64,000 nucleotides of DNA. Origin: an alpha proteobacterium BAL199. GTDB taxonomy: Bacteria; Pseudomonadota; Alphaproteobacteria; Thalassobaculales; Thalassobaculaceae. Location: positions 248,001 through 312,000 of the forward strand of contig ABHC01000001.1 in NCBI GenBank assembly GCA_000171835.1, written 5' to 3'. Under the pieces are notes generated by a model, which saw only the letters and a list, made by a program, of their open reading frames with translations, did not search any database and was not told where the DNA came from. This document shows positions 9,530 to 17,801 of this stretch, piece by piece; positions within the stretch are counted from its first letter, which is position 1; every line of letters begins with the position of its first letter. The position numbers and the translations under genes were made by a program.

Positions 9530-10034
9530 CCTGGTTCCTTATCCGGCGGACGAGGTGGACACACTGGAGGCCTGGATCGCCGCACCGCATGTGGTGCGCT
9601 GGTGGAAACTGTCCTGGACGGCGACGGTCATCGATGCGCTTCGCGCCGGCGATCCGGCACAATCGGGGATCCGGTCGTGGCGCGTCGATCTCGATGGCCA
9701 ACCGATTGGGTATGCCCAGGACTACGATGTCACCCAGGGCGACAGCCCCTGGATCGGCGTTGACGATATCGGTCCAGGCACCCGAGGCATGGATCTCCTG
9801 ATCGGCGTGCCCGACTTGATCAATCGCAAGCACGGCCGGGCGATCATCCGAGCCCTGGCAACGCGGCTGTTCACCGAGCATGGCGCCAGTCGACTGGTGT
9901 CGAGCCCGCATCCTGACAACTGGCCGGCGATCATCGCGTTCAAGCGGGCCGGATTCCGCGAGCGCGGTCGTCGGCAGTTCCCGGGTGGTCCGGCGATGAT
10001 TCTGACGGCGGCGAAGGCGGTGTGGAGGGCTTGA
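9519..10034 (+). CDS. GNAT family N-acetyltransferase, AAC(6')-like
   Basis: About 171 residues resembling the GNAT branch of aminoglycoside 6'-N-acetyltransferases: an N-terminal strand with HVVRWWKLSW, then ...GTRGMDLLIGVPDLINRKHG... where the acetyl-CoA loop lies, and a C-terminal NWPAIIAFKRAGF. The substrate is unknown; resistance should not be assumed. GTG 9519 with GGAGCGGGA upstream is a reasonable start; ATG 9495 (8 codons earlier, inside the permease gene) is the alternative. It is the last gene of the transporter transcription unit. Confidence 0.8.
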   Translation: MSIDLVPYPADEVDTLEAWIAAPHVVRWWKLSWTATVIDALRAGDPAQSGIRSWRVDLDGQPIGYAQDYDVTQGDSPWIGVDDIGPGTRGMDLLIGVPDLINRKHGRAIIRALATRLFTEHGASRLVSSPHPDNWPAIIAFKRAGFRERGRRQFPGGPAMILTAAKAVWRA

Positions 10035-10131
10035 ATTCCTCGTTGGAAACGGTCGTTTCGTCCAGTGGTGCCGTGTTAGGCTGGGCACAAGCAGAGACAT
10101 TGCCGGCCGTGCTGCGCTTTGAGGGGCAAGG

Positions 10132-10332
10132 GTGGAAGATCTGGAAGAAATGAAGGCCCGCTTGGCGGACCTGAAGACCGAGCACCGCGACCTGGACGAT
10201 GTCATTGCACGGCTGCTGGAGAAGGCGCCGTTCGACCAGTTGCAGCTTCAACGCTTGAAGAAGCGGAAGCTGCTTCTGAAGGACGATATCCTGCGTGTGG
10301 AGAGCCGACTGCTGCCCGACATCATCGCCTGA
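10132..10332 (+). CDS. DUF465 (YdcH-family) small helical protein
   Basis: 66-residue, highly charged, wholly helical protein (EEMKARLADLKTEHRDLDDVIARL), matching the YdcH/DUF465 family common in proteobacteria. Function is unknown; the heptad pattern suggests a coiled-coil dimer. It starts with GTG at 10132. It lies alone between the transporter operon and the converging Hpt-like gene. Confidence 0.85.
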   Translation: MEDLEEMKARLADLKTEHRDLDDVIARLLEKAPFDQLQLQRLKKRKLLLKDDILRVESRLLPDIIA

Positions 10333-10358
10333 GCGGGCTCGGCGGTGCCGTGACTCGG

Positions 10359-10859
10359 CTATTCGGTCGCCCCGGCGTTGTGCTTCAGGATGACCTTGCG
10401 CAGTCCGTTCATGAGTTCCTGCCCGATCGAGCCACCATCCCCCTTGATCTTGGCCTGGTTGATCGCCTTCAGCGCATCAATGTGCATCGACAGGACGCTG
10501 ACCTCGGTTTCACCGGAGGCCTCGGACAGATCGATGAACTTGCAAGCGCTGTCGCCGACCTGACTGACCAACGGGTAGCCGAAGGTTCCGGCCTGGCCCC
10601 GCAGATCGTGCAGCAGCCGGCGCATCCGAATGAGTCCCTGCTCGCGTGTCATGCCGGTCTGCCGGACTTCGGTCATCGCCGACGTGAGGGCGGTGACGCT
10701 TTCGGCAAAGATCGTCTCGAACTCGCCGCTGAGCTTTTTCACCGACTCGTTGGCCTGAGCGATCAGTTCCGACGGATCGGCGCCAGCCTTTACCTTCACC
10801 TTGCTGCGCAGCGGGTTCGGGTTGTCGACGAATTCGACCTTCGGCTTGTTGTCGGCCAT
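10359..10859 (-). CDS. Hpt-like phosphotransfer protein
   Basis: 166-residue helical protein. The stretch LLHDLRGQAGTFGYPLV resembles the phosphotransfer motif HxxKGxxxxxG, with His84 as candidate phosphorylation site; the usual Lys after it is Arg87. The N-terminal 30 residues are basic and probably disordered. It follows a receiver gene by 26 bp on the same strand, so the pair likely forms part of a phosphorelay whose kinase is elsewhere. ATG at 10859 has GGAGAA upstream. Confidence 0.65.
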   Translation of the reverse strand: MADNKPKVEFVDNPNPLRSKVKVKAGADPSELIAQANESVKKLSGEFETIFAESVTALTSAMTEVRQTGMTREQGLIRMRRLLHDLRGQAGTFGYPLVSQVGDSACKFIDLSEASGETEVSVLSMHIDALKAINQAKIKGDGGSIGQELMNGLRKVILKHNAGATE

Positions 10860-10885
10860 TAGCAATTCTCCCGAAGACCTTTTGG

Positions 10886-11422
10886 TCAGGCGCGCTTGAT
10901 CGCGTCCAGATCGTTGAGGTCGTCGCGTGACTTATCCTCGGTACGCCGCTTCGGGCCAACATAGTCGGGATCGAAACGACGACGACGGTCCGGGCCGAAA
11001 TAAGAACCGGTCCGAACGAAACGTCGAGGGTTTTCGATGATCGACACGATTCGAGCGTACAGGCTGGCGGCCGATACCGGCTTGGCCAGGAATTCGGTCA
11101 TGCCGGCATCTCGCGCCCGGATGATGTTGCGCGCAATGGTGTTTGCCGAAACGACGATCGCCGGCATCAGCGGGTTGATGCCGCGCTTGCCGCTGCGGAT
11201 CGTTTGCAGCAGTTGCAAGCCGCTCATTCCTTCCATCTCCCAGTCCATGACCACCAAATCGATTGCCGTGGCGCGCAGCTCTTCCAAAGCCTCGTGCCCA
11301 TCCCGGGCTTCGGCGACATACTGGATCGACAGGCCACGCAACACGTTCACGATGATCGTGCGCATGAAGCGATTGTCGTCCACCACCAAGGCGGACACGT
11401 TCTCCAGTGAGTATGCCTTCAT
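10886..11422 (-). CDS. CheY-like response regulator with Arg-rich tail
   Basis: 178 residues from the ATG at 11422. Receiver domain (about 10-130) with the acidic pair Asp15-Asp16, phospho-acceptor Asp60 (VVMDWEM), Ser92 and Lys114 (FLAKPVS). No DNA-binding domain; the tail (about 135-178) has two copies of an aromatic-x-G-P-x-R-R motif (YFGPDRR, YVGPKRR). A GTG 12 codons upstream is an alternative start. It lies upstream of the Hpt-like gene and divergent from purE. Output through protein contacts is inferred. Confidence 0.88.
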   Translation of the reverse strand: MKAYSLENVSALVVDDNRFMRTIIVNVLRGLSIQYVAEARDGHEALEELRATAIDLVVMDWEMEGMSGLQLLQTIRSGKRGINPLMPAIVVSANTIARNIIRARDAGMTEFLAKPVSAASLYARIVSIIENPRRFVRTGSYFGPDRRRRFDPDYVGPKRRTEDKSRDDLNDLDAIKRA

Positions 11423-11525
11423 GAACGCGTTCTGGCCGATACCGGTTGGATTGTACACAAATCAGTTGGTGCCAAGTCTACCGCCTCTCCCACCTGCTGT
11501 CAGCTTGGCGTCGAACGTGCGAGCC

Positions 11526-11553
11526 TTGCGCCTGGGAGCCGGGTTCCTATAAT
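11526..11553 (+). promoter_or_regulatory. Predicted sigma70-type promoter of purEK
   Basis: TTGCGC (11526-11531), 16 bases, then a perfect TATAAT (11548-11553), 32 bases before the purE ATG, which has its own GGAGGAG ribosome site. No purine riboswitch-like structure is evident in the short leader. Confidence 0.6.
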
Positions 11554-11585
11554 CCGCGCCTTCCGCCGACAGGCCTGGAGGAGTT

Positions 11586-12092
11586 ATGGCCAAGCAGTCG
11601 CCGCAGCCGGTCGTCGGCATCGTCATGGGCAGCCAATCGGACTGGCCGACCATGCGCCATGCCTCGGAGACGCTGACGGCCCTTGGGGTCGCGCACGAAT
11701 GCCGGATCATGTCCGCGCACCGCACGCCGAAGCGCATGATGGACTATGCCGAATCGGCCCGGGACCGGGGCCTCAAGGTGATCATCGCCGGTGCCGGTGG
11801 AGCAGCGCATTTGCCGGGTATGACCGCGTCGATGACGATGATCCCGGTGCTTGGCGTGCCGATCGAGAGCAAGGCGTTGTCCGGCCTCGACAGCCTGCTG
11901 TCGATTGTCCAGATGCCCGGCGGAATTCCAGTGGGAACCTTGGCGATCGGCAAGGCCGGAGCAATCAATGCCGGCCTGATGGCGGCATCGATCGTCGGCC
12001 TGGAAGATGCGGCCGTAGCAGCGGCACTCACGGACTGGCGGCAACGGCAGACCGACTCGGTTGCCGACGAACCGGTAGACGAGGGCACATGA
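11586..12092 (+). CDS. purE: N5-carboxyaminoimidazole ribonucleotide mutase
   Basis: 168 residues, class I PurE length. It contains the substrate loop [10 protein letters not shown], the catalytic SAHRTP motif, and [14 protein letters not shown]. It interconverts N5-CAIR and CAIR in de novo purine synthesis. Its stop overlaps the purK start (ATGA), the standard purEK operon. Confidence 0.97.
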   Translation: MAKQSPQPVVGIVMGSQSDWPTMRHASETLTALGVAHECRIMSAHRTPKRMMDYAESARDRGLKVIIAGAGGAAHLPGMTASMTMIPVLGVPIESKALSGLDSLLSIVQMPGGIPVGTLAIGKAGAINAGLMAASIVGLEDAAVAAALTDWRQRQTDSVADEPVDEGT

Positions 12093-13183
12093 CGGCTCCG
12101 CTTCCCCCCGGCTCCACGATCGGCATTCTCGGTGGCGGCCAGCTTGGCCGTATGACCGCGCTGGCCGCTGCCAATCTCGGCTACCGCTGCCACGTCTACG
12201 ACCCCAAGGCGGGCGGCCCGGCCTCGCAGGTTGCCGCTGCTGTCACGGTCGCCGAATGGGACGATGCGGCGGCTCTCGCGGCGTTCGCCGGGTCGGTCGA
12301 CGTCGTGACCTACGAATTCGAGAACGTCCCGGTCGAAACCGTAGAGCGGCTGGCGCGCGATGTTCCGGTTCGACCGGGGCCGCTGGCACTGCAAGTCGCC
12401 CAGCACCGGGTCGAGGAAAAGCGGTTTGCCCGTCATTGCGGTCTAGAGACTGCGCCGTTCTGGGGCGTCACGACGCTCGACGAGTTGGCTGAGGGCATCG
12501 CGGTGGTCGGGGTTCCAGCGATCCTGAAGACCTGCCGGTTCGGCTACGACGGCCTGGGGCAGGTCGCGGTCGGCATGGACACCTCGCTGCGCGAGGCGTG
12601 GCAGGACATCGCCACCGACGATGCCATCCTGGAGCGCCGGATCGACTTCGAAGCTGAGATCTCGGTCATCGTGGCCCGTGGGCTGGATGGCAAGACCCGC
12701 GCCTTCCCGCCGGCGCTGAACGAGCATCGTGACGGTATCCTGCGGCGCAGCCTGGCGCCGGCACCGATTGATCCAGCGATACTCGCGGCGGCTTGTGCCG
12801 CGGCGGAGACGCTTGCCGAGAAGCTCGACCTGGTCGGATTGCTGGCGGTCGAGATGTTCGTCAAAGGCGACGGACAATTGCTGGTCAACGAGATGGCGCC
12901 ACGCCCGCACAATTCCGGGCACTGGACCCAGGATGGTTGCGCGACCTCGCAGTTCGAGCAGTTCGTGCGCGCGGTGGTGGGACTACCGCTCGGGCCGGTC
13001 GACGCACTGTTCGAGACAGAGATGCTCAACCTGATCGGCGACGATGCCGGTGCGTGGCCGGTATTGATGGCCGATCCGTCGGCCAAGCTGCACCTTTACG
13101 GGAAAGCCGAGTCCCGGCCCGGCCGCAAGATGGGCCACGTCAACCGGCGGCAGCGCCCCTTGATGCCCGATACGCCCGCATGA
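12089..13183 (+). CDS. purK: 5-(carboxyamino)imidazole ribonucleotide synthase
   Basis: 364-residue ATP-grasp enzyme. It contains an N-terminal [11 protein letters not shown] nucleotide fold, [14 protein letters not shown], the catalytic [10 protein letters not shown] strand and [14 protein letters not shown]. It makes N5-CAIR from AIR, ATP and bicarbonate for PurE. The ATG overlaps the purE stop. The 3' end overlaps the converging COQ9 gene by 44 bp. Confidence 0.97.
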   Translation: MTAPLPPGSTIGILGGGQLGRMTALAAANLGYRCHVYDPKAGGPASQVAAAVTVAEWDDAAALAAFAGSVDVVTYEFENVPVETVERLARDVPVRPGPLALQVAQHRVEEKRFARHCGLETAPFWGVTTLDELAEGIAVVGVPAILKTCRFGYDGLGQVAVGMDTSLREAWQDIATDDAILERRIDFEAEISVIVARGLDGKTRAFPPALNEHRDGILRRSLAPAPIDPAILAAACAAAETLAEKLDLVGLLAVEMFVKGDGQLLVNEMAPRPHNSGHWTQDGCATSQFEQFVRAVVGLPLGPVDALFETEMLNLIGDDAGAWPVLMADPSAKLHLYGKAESRPGRKMGHVNRRQRPLMPDTPA

Positions 13184-13805
13184 AGCGCAGCGGGCTCGGC
13201 AGCTTGCCGCGCAGCTCGCGCCACCGCCCGGTCAGCTTGGGTACCCGCATGACATCGGCGATCCGCCGGTCGAGGAACGCCCAGGTATCGGCATGGTCCT
13301 CGGAGGTATCGTCCAGCCAGTAGAGCAGGGTAGCGCTGTACACCGCCGCCAGAAGGCCGCGCTTGCTGTAGAAGTTGAAGTCGGTCGACCGGTCGCCGCA
13401 GGCCCACCAGATGGCGTCCACTGTACGGTAAAGGCTCTGCGCCGCCAGCTTGGGATTGCCGGGGAGCGCCAGATAGGCCAGCGCCCGCCGTACCGCCTCG
13501 CGATGCGGGCCGGCCTGCTCCAGCCGGGTGCGGACCGCAAAGGCGATCCGGTCGCGAATGCGCATGGAATCGAGATCGGCCGCCTCCAGCGCTGCCGTCA
13601 TGGCTGTGTCGGCGCGGCGCATCCAATGCTCCACCGCGCTGCGTACGCCGCGTGGGAACGCGATGTCGACGTCCGCCGGCTCGAGTCCCGCTGCCGTCGC
13701 GCCTTGGGTCAGCGCTTTCCGGCTCCAACCGTCGAACACCACGTTCGGCAAGGCTGCGTCCAGGATGCGGTCGCGCAGTGCGTCCATTTCCGGCGTGCGG
13801 ATCAT
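13140..13805 (-). CDS. COQ9 family ubiquinone biosynthesis protein
   Basis: 221 residues with a TetR-like helical start (MDALRDRILDAALPNVVFDGWSRKAL) and the COQ9 C-terminal region with AIWWACGDRSTDFNFYSKRGLLAAVYSAT. COQ9 is a lipid-binding partner of the COQ7 hydroxylase in ubiquinone synthesis, found in mitochondria and alphaproteobacteria. The ATG at 13805 overlaps the stop of the deformylase gene by 4 bp, so the two are probably co-translated. Confidence 0.88.
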   Translation of the reverse strand: MIRTPEMDALRDRILDAALPNVVFDGWSRKALTQGATAAGLEPADVDIAFPRGVRSAVEHWMRRADTAMTAALEAADLDSMRIRDRIAFAVRTRLEQAGPHREAVRRALAYLALPGNPKLAAQSLYRTVDAIWWACGDRSTDFNFYSKRGLLAAVYSATLLYWLDDTSEDHADTWAFLDRRIADVMRVPKLTGRWRELRGKLPSPLRFMRAYRASRGAAAG

Positions 13806-14353
13806 GTCAGCTCCCTGGAACGGCGCTCGGCTTCCGCTTCGTGGACTTCCTCGGTGAAGCCGAATCGGGTGAAGTCGGTCATGCGGTCGAGATAGAGGAT
13901 ACCATCAAGGTGATCGACCTCGTGCTGCAGAACCCGCGCACGGGTGCCCGCAACGATCGCCTCGAACGGTTCGCCCTCTGGCGTGGTGGCGGTGACGCGC
14001 ATCCGCAGATGCCGAGGCACTTCGCCGCGCAGGCCGGGGATCGAGAGGCAGCCCTCCCAGCCGAGCGCCATGCGGTCGTCCAGCGGTTCCAGCACGGGGT
14101 TGATCAGCGCGGTCAGCGGGCAGGGCCCGTCGTCCGGCTCGTTGGTGGCGCGGGCATCAGGGACCCAGAAGATCAGGACGCGTTGCAGGATGCCGATCTG
14201 CGGCGCCGCCAAACCAATGCCACCGGCTTCCTCGAGCGAGGCGACCATATCGTCGATCAGTTGGCGGATCGCCGGGGCGGTGGGATCGGGTACCAGAGCC
14301 GCCACGCTGCGCAAAACCGGATCGCCAACACGGACTATGGACTTGCTTGTCAT
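13802..14353 (-). CDS. def: Peptide deformylase
   Basis: 183 residues with all three PDF motifs: [10 protein letters not shown] (45-54), EGCLSIPG (100-107, metal ligand Cys102) and HEVDH (144-148). It removes the N-formyl group from new proteins. The usual partner fmt is not adjacent; instead COQ9 overlaps its 3' end. Confidence 0.96.
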   Translation of the reverse strand: MTSKSIVRVGDPVLRSVAALVPDPTAPAIRQLIDDMVASLEEAGGIGLAAPQIGILQRVLIFWVPDARATNEPDDGPCPLTALINPVLEPLDDRMALGWEGCLSIPGLRGEVPRHLRMRVTATTPEGEPFEAIVAGTRARVLQHEVDHLDGILYLDRMTDFTRFGFTEEVHEAEAERRSRELT

Positions 14354-14522
14354 GATGGGGCATATAGCGCGCCCATCGTCGTGGGTAAACCGACTCCCGC
14401 TGGCGTGGTGCCGCGGTTTCGGCTATGGTAGGAGAACGTCGGCGGCCAGGGCTCCTGACAACAGGGTCTGTTGGCTGTCGTTTGCTGTGCTGAGATCGGA
14501 AAACGAAAGGAGTGGTAAGTCC

Positions 14523-14726
14523 GTGCAAGTTACCGTTCGCGATAATAACGTCGACCAAGCCCTGCGCGCGCTTAAGAAGAAGATGCAGCGCGAGGGTGTC
14601 TTCCGTGAAATGAAGCTGCGCCGGAATTACGAGAAGCCGTCCGAGAAGAAGGCGCGTGAGCGCGCCGAGGCGCTCCGCCGGCATCGCAAGCTGATGCGGA
14701 AGCGCATGGAGCGCGAAGGCTACTGA
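14523..14726 (+). CDS. rpsU: 30S ribosomal protein S21
   Basis: 67 residues, rich in Lys/Arg, with the S21 core [24 protein letters not shown] at 14523 is the start: AAAGGAGTGG lies directly upstream, while the longer open frame to 13944 overlaps deformylase. A hairpin pair with terminator features follows. Confidence 0.96.
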   Translation: MQVTVRDNNVDQALRALKKKMQREGVFREMKLRRNYEKPSEKKARERAEALRRHRKLMRKRMEREGY

Positions 14727-14739
14727 TACACGGCTTCCG

Positions 14740-14793
14740 GGGGCTTCGGCCCCAGGATACCCGACGCGGAGCCGCCCGGCTGGGCGGCTTTTT
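14740..14793 (+). terminator. rpsU terminator region (two hairpins)
   Basis: First a GGGGC-TTCG-GCCCC stem (14740-14753) with a stable UUCG tetraloop, then GCCGCCC-GGCT-GGGCGGC (14771-14788) followed immediately by five T residues. The second is a classical factor-independent terminator; the first may protect the rpsU mRNA 3' end. Confidence 0.85.
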
Positions 14794-14896
14794 GCGTGTC
14801 CGGAATCCGCTGTGATCTGGCCGTTGACGGCGTTGCCCGCTGCCGCCGTCCGCTCTAGGATCGTCGATCTTCACGATCGATTCCTGGGAGCGTGCC

Positions 14897-15574
14897 ATGG
14901 CCGGAGCCGACCATCATCACGATCATCACCATGGGCACCACCATGGTCACGATCACGACCATGAGCATCCGCGCCTGGGCGAGTTGGAACTGCGGGTAAA
15001 GGCTCTGGAGTCGCTGCTGGTCGAGAAGGGGCTGGTCGACCCCGCGGCTCTCGACACGTTCATCGACATCTATGAGACCAAGGTCGGCCCCCGCAATGGA
15101 GCCGCCGTGGTGGCGCGTGCCTGGGTCGATCCGGCGTTCAGGGACTGGCTGCTACGTGACGCCTCGGCGGCGATCAAATCGTTCGGGTTTGAAGGCCGCC
15201 AAGGCGAGCACATGGTGACGGTGGAGAACACCAACCAGGTCCACAACCTCGTCGTCTGTACCCTGTGCTCCTGCTACCCGTGGCCAGTCCTCGGCTTGCC
15301 GCCGGTCTGGTACAAGTCGGCGCCGTTCCGGTCGCGAGCGGTGATCGATCCGCGCGGCGTGCTGGCCGACTTCGGTACCACCCTGCCGCAGGACGTCGAG
15401 ATCCGGGTTTGGGACTCCACCGCCGAGGTGCGCTACCTCGTCCTGCCGCAGCGACCGTCCGGCACCGAAGGGTTGCCGGAGGCCGAACTGGCGGCACTGG
15501 TGACCCGCAACGCGATGATCGGCGTCGAGCAGGTGGTCTACCCACCGCGGAACGCGCGGGAGGCTGCGGAATGA
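14897..15574 (+). CDS. nthA: Nitrile hydratase alpha subunit, cobalt type
   Basis: 225 residues. The metal-binding motif [11 protein letters not shown] (Cys121, Cys124, Ser125, Cys126) is present with Thr at the second position, which in the family marks the non-corrin cobalt class (Ser in iron enzymes). The enzyme hydrates nitriles to amides in the cytoplasm. The N-terminal 23 residues contain 13 His plus Asp/Glu/Gly, a likely metal-binding extension. Beta and activator genes follow. No amidase or cobalt permease is next to it here. Confidence 0.96.
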   Translation: MAGADHHHDHHHGHHHGHDHDHEHPRLGELELRVKALESLLVEKGLVDPAALDTFIDIYETKVGPRNGAAVVARAWVDPAFRDWLLRDASAAIKSFGFEGRQGEHMVTVENTNQVHNLVVCTLCSCYPWPVLGLPPVWYKSAPFRSRAVIDPRGVLADFGTTLPQDVEIRVWDSTAEVRYLVLPQRPSGTEGLPEAELAALVTRNAMIGVEQVVYPPRNAREAAE

Positions 15575-16227
15575 ACGGTGCGCACGACATGGGCGGCATG
15601 CACGGCTTCGGCGCCGTGCGGGACGAGCCGGAGGATGATCGGTTCCACGGCGAGTGGGAGCGCCGGGCGTTTGCCCTGACCCTCGCCTGCGGCGGCCTCG
15701 GTCGATGGAACATCGACCGGGCACGCTCGGCCCGCGAGCAGCAGCCGCCGGCCCAGTATCTCGAGAATACCTACTACGAACAGTGGCTGCACGGCCTGGA
15801 GGTCCTGCTGGTCGAAGAAGGCCTGGTGACGGCGGAGGAGTTGCGGACCGGCAAGGCGGTCGTGCCGAAGCCGGCCGACGTGGTGCCGATCCACGCCGAC
15901 CGGGTGGTCAAGGCGCTGCAGCAGGGCTCGCCCTACACTCGAGACGTCAGCCAAGCACCGCGGTTTGCGATCGGGGACACGGTGCGGGTGCGCGTGGACC
16001 ATCCGACCGGGCACACTCGCGCGCCGCGCTATGTGCGGGGCCGCACCGGTACGGTGGTGCTGCACCACGGCGCCCACGTCTACGCCGACGCGTCGGCGCG
16101 GGGCGAGCACGGAGTGGCGCATCATCTGTACAACGTGGCGTTCGACGCGGCCGAACTGTGGGGCGCTGAGGCTCAGGACGGGGCGGTCCATCTCGACCTC
16201 TGGGAACCCTATCTGGAGCGGCCATGA
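15571..16227 (+). CDS. nthB: Nitrile hydratase beta subunit
   Basis: 218 residues beginning [14 protein letters not shown], the conserved start of beta subunits, with [11 protein letters not shown], the ...[15 protein letters not shown] helix and an SH3-like C-terminal domain ([23 protein letters not shown]). It supplies the arginines that contact the oxidised active-site cysteines of the alpha subunit. It overlaps the alpha gene by 4 bp, so alpha precedes beta. Confidence 0.96.
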   Translation: MNGAHDMGGMHGFGAVRDEPEDDRFHGEWERRAFALTLACGGLGRWNIDRARSAREQQPPAQYLENTYYEQWLHGLEVLLVEEGLVTAEELRTGKAVVPKPADVVPIHADRVVKALQQGSPYTRDVSQAPRFAIGDTVRVRVDHPTGHTRAPRYVRGRTGTVVLHHGAHVYADASARGEHGVAHHLYNVAFDAAELWGAEAQDGAVHLDLWEPYLERP

Positions 16228-16610
16228 CCGCCGTGGCATCACCCGGCCCTCTGCCGCCGTTCGAAGCCCTGCCACGTATCCCGGTCGATCGCGACGGCCC
16301 GGTGTTTCGGGAGCCGTGGGAGGCCCAGGCCTTTGCCATGACCGTGAAGTTGCACGAGAGCGGGCTGTTCAGCTGGCCGGAATGGGCCAGCGCCCTGTCG
16401 TCGGAGATCGAAGCAGCCCAGGCGGCCGGTGATCCGGATCTCGGCGACACCTATTATCGGCACTGGCTGAAGGCGCTGGAGGGGTTGGTGCTGGCGAAGA
16501 CCGAGTTGACGGCCGACCGTCTGGCGCGTCGGGTCCAGGCTTGGGCCCGCGCCGCCGAGCGCGCTCCGCACGGCGAGCCGATCCTGCTGCCGGAGGATGA
16601 GCGGGACTGA
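16224..16610 (+). CDS. Nitrile hydratase accessory/activator protein
   Basis: 128 residues homologous to the N-terminal half of the beta subunit (PVFREPWEAQAFAMTVKLHESGLFSWPEWA... TYYRHWLKALEGLV), as in the P14K/NhlE self-subunit-swapping chaperones that insert cobalt into the alpha subunit. It overlaps the beta gene by 4 bp. Its presence supports the Co-type assignment. Confidence 0.9.
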   Translation: MTAVASPGPLPPFEALPRIPVDRDGPVFREPWEAQAFAMTVKLHESGLFSWPEWASALSSEIEAAQAAGDPDLGDTYYRHWLKALEGLVLAKTELTADRLARRVQAWARAAERAPHGEPILLPEDERD

Positions 16611-16626
16611 ATGTCGACGTCGTATC

Positions 16627-16667
16627 CTTTCATATGAAAGAGTAATTCTATATTCTTTCATATGAAG
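16627..16667. promoter_or_regulatory. Paired palindromic operator of the RES-Xre module
   Basis: A perfect 14-bp palindrome CTTTCATATGAAAG (16627-16640) is repeated as CTTTCATATGAAG (16655-16667), centres 28 bp apart. A TATTCT at 16651-16656 can serve as a -10. Xre-type antitoxins usually repress their own promoter through such repeats. An ATG (16662) lies inside the second repeat, which bears on start choice for the antitoxin. Confidence 0.7.
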
Positions 16668-16688
16668 CAACTAGTCCGGAGCCAACCG

Positions 16689-17063
16689 ATGGCGGCACCC
16701 GAAGCAGTGACGGCGGATGACCGGGCGCGCGTGGTGACTGCGGCGGCGCTTAAGGCGGCCGAGGCCCTGCAGATCAGCAAGACAACGCTCGGCCGCATCC
16801 TGGGCCTCTCACCGGCGTCGGTAACGCGGCTGGCGTCGGGGACGGAACTGCGGCCGGATACCAAGCCCTATGAACTGGCGCTGCTTCTGCTGCGTCTCTA
16901 CCGTTCACTGGATTCGATCATGGGCGGCGACCGATCGCTGGCGCGCGAGTGGCTGGCGTCGGACAACCGCGCGCTGGGCGGCCGGCCGCTCGACCGGATC
17001 ACCACGATCATCGGCCTGACCGAGGTGACGGCGCATGTGGACGCCTTCCGCGCTCGCGTCTGA
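16689..17063 (+). CDS. Xre/MbcA/ParS-type antitoxin
   Basis: 124 residues from ATG 16689; an in-frame ATG at 16662 would add 9 residues but lies inside the operator and has no ribosome site, whereas GGAG sits 7 bases before 16689. An Xre-like helix-turn-helix (SKTTLGRILGLSPASVTRLASG) is followed by the toxin-binding DUF2384 domain (SIMGGDRSLAREWLASDNRALGGRPLDRI). It neutralises the RES toxin encoded next and represses the operon. It overlaps the toxin gene by 29 bp. Confidence 0.9.
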   Translation: MAAPEAVTADDRARVVTAAALKAAEALQISKTTLGRILGLSPASVTRLASGTELRPDTKPYELALLLLRLYRSLDSIMGGDRSLAREWLASDNRALGGRPLDRITTIIGLTEVTAHVDAFRARV

Positions 17064-17781
17064 ACGACGGCCGATCGACGGCGCGTTCTGGCGGGTCGTG
17101 GAAGCCCAGCACCGCAATTCGACCCTGGCCCTGGTCGAGGACGCGAACCTGGCGGATCAAGCCATCCTGGAAGCCGAGATCGAGACGGTGAAGCCGACGC
17201 TACCGTTGGCGGCAAGGGGACTGCACTACCTGCTGTCGACTCCGTTCCGTTATCGGCCCGGCTACCCCGGTTCGCGGTTCCGCCGGCACGACCAGGGGCC
17301 GGGCGCCAATGACGGGGTGTTCTACGCGGCCGAGGCGATCGAGACCGCGATGGCGGAGACGGCGTTCTATCGCTTCCTGTTCTTCAGTTTCACCGAGATG
17401 CGGGGACGCCCGTCCAACACGCCACACACTGCGTTCCAGGCTGACGTCACCGGGCTGGCCCTGGATTTGACGCTGCCGCCGCTGAACCGCGATCGCGCCG
17501 ACTGGACGCGTCCTGTCGACTACGAGCCGTGCCAGAGCCTCGCCGACGCGGCACGGCAGGCCGAGGTCGAGGCGATCCTGTACGAAAGCGTGCGCGATCC
17601 GGAGCGCCGCCGGAACATCGCGGTCCTGCGCCCGGAAGTCCTGGCCCGGGGTCGGCAGATCACCGGCCAGCAGACCTGGTGGCTGCACATGACGCCGGAT
17701 GTGGTGACGTGCGTTTGCGAGTTCCCGGCGCAGGGGCTGTCGTACCGCCGGGCGGATTTCAGCGATCCGCGCCTCGGCTGA
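17035..17781 (+). CDS. RES-family NAD+-degrading toxin
   Basis: 248 residues with a RES domain: FWRVVEAQHRNSTLAL, the GSRFRRHDQGPGANDGVFYAAEAIETAMAE core (glycine-rich loop, Tyr and Glu as candidate active-site residues) and a C-terminal IAVLRPEVLARG. RES toxins of this kind (MbcT, Res) deplete cytoplasmic NAD+. At 248 residues it is longer than the ~160-residue minimal toxins; it resembles the longer RES proteins. Co-directional with and overlapping the antitoxin. Confidence 0.9.
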   Translation: MWTPSALASERRPIDGAFWRVVEAQHRNSTLALVEDANLADQAILEAEIETVKPTLPLAARGLHYLLSTPFRYRPGYPGSRFRRHDQGPGANDGVFYAAEAIETAMAETAFYRFLFFSFTEMRGRPSNTPHTAFQADVTGLALDLTLPPLNRDRADWTRPVDYEPCQSLADAARQAEVEAILYESVRDPERRRNIAVLRPEVLARGRQITGQQTWWLHMTPDVVTCVCEFPAQGLSYRRADFSDPRLG

Positions 17782-17801
17782 TCGATCCTTGGTGCGCCTG
17801 C

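Noticed and set aside
9519-10034. Aminoglycoside resistance gene
   Set aside because: The AAC(6')-like GNAT fold is widespread; location in a transporter unit without mobile elements gives no support for resistance.
11423-11432. GAACGCGTTC palindrome just upstream of the response-regulator ATG, considered as a LexA or regulator site
   Set aside because: The halves have no 7-base spacer as in the alphaproteobacterial LexA site, and a single 10-bp palindrome is weak evidence.
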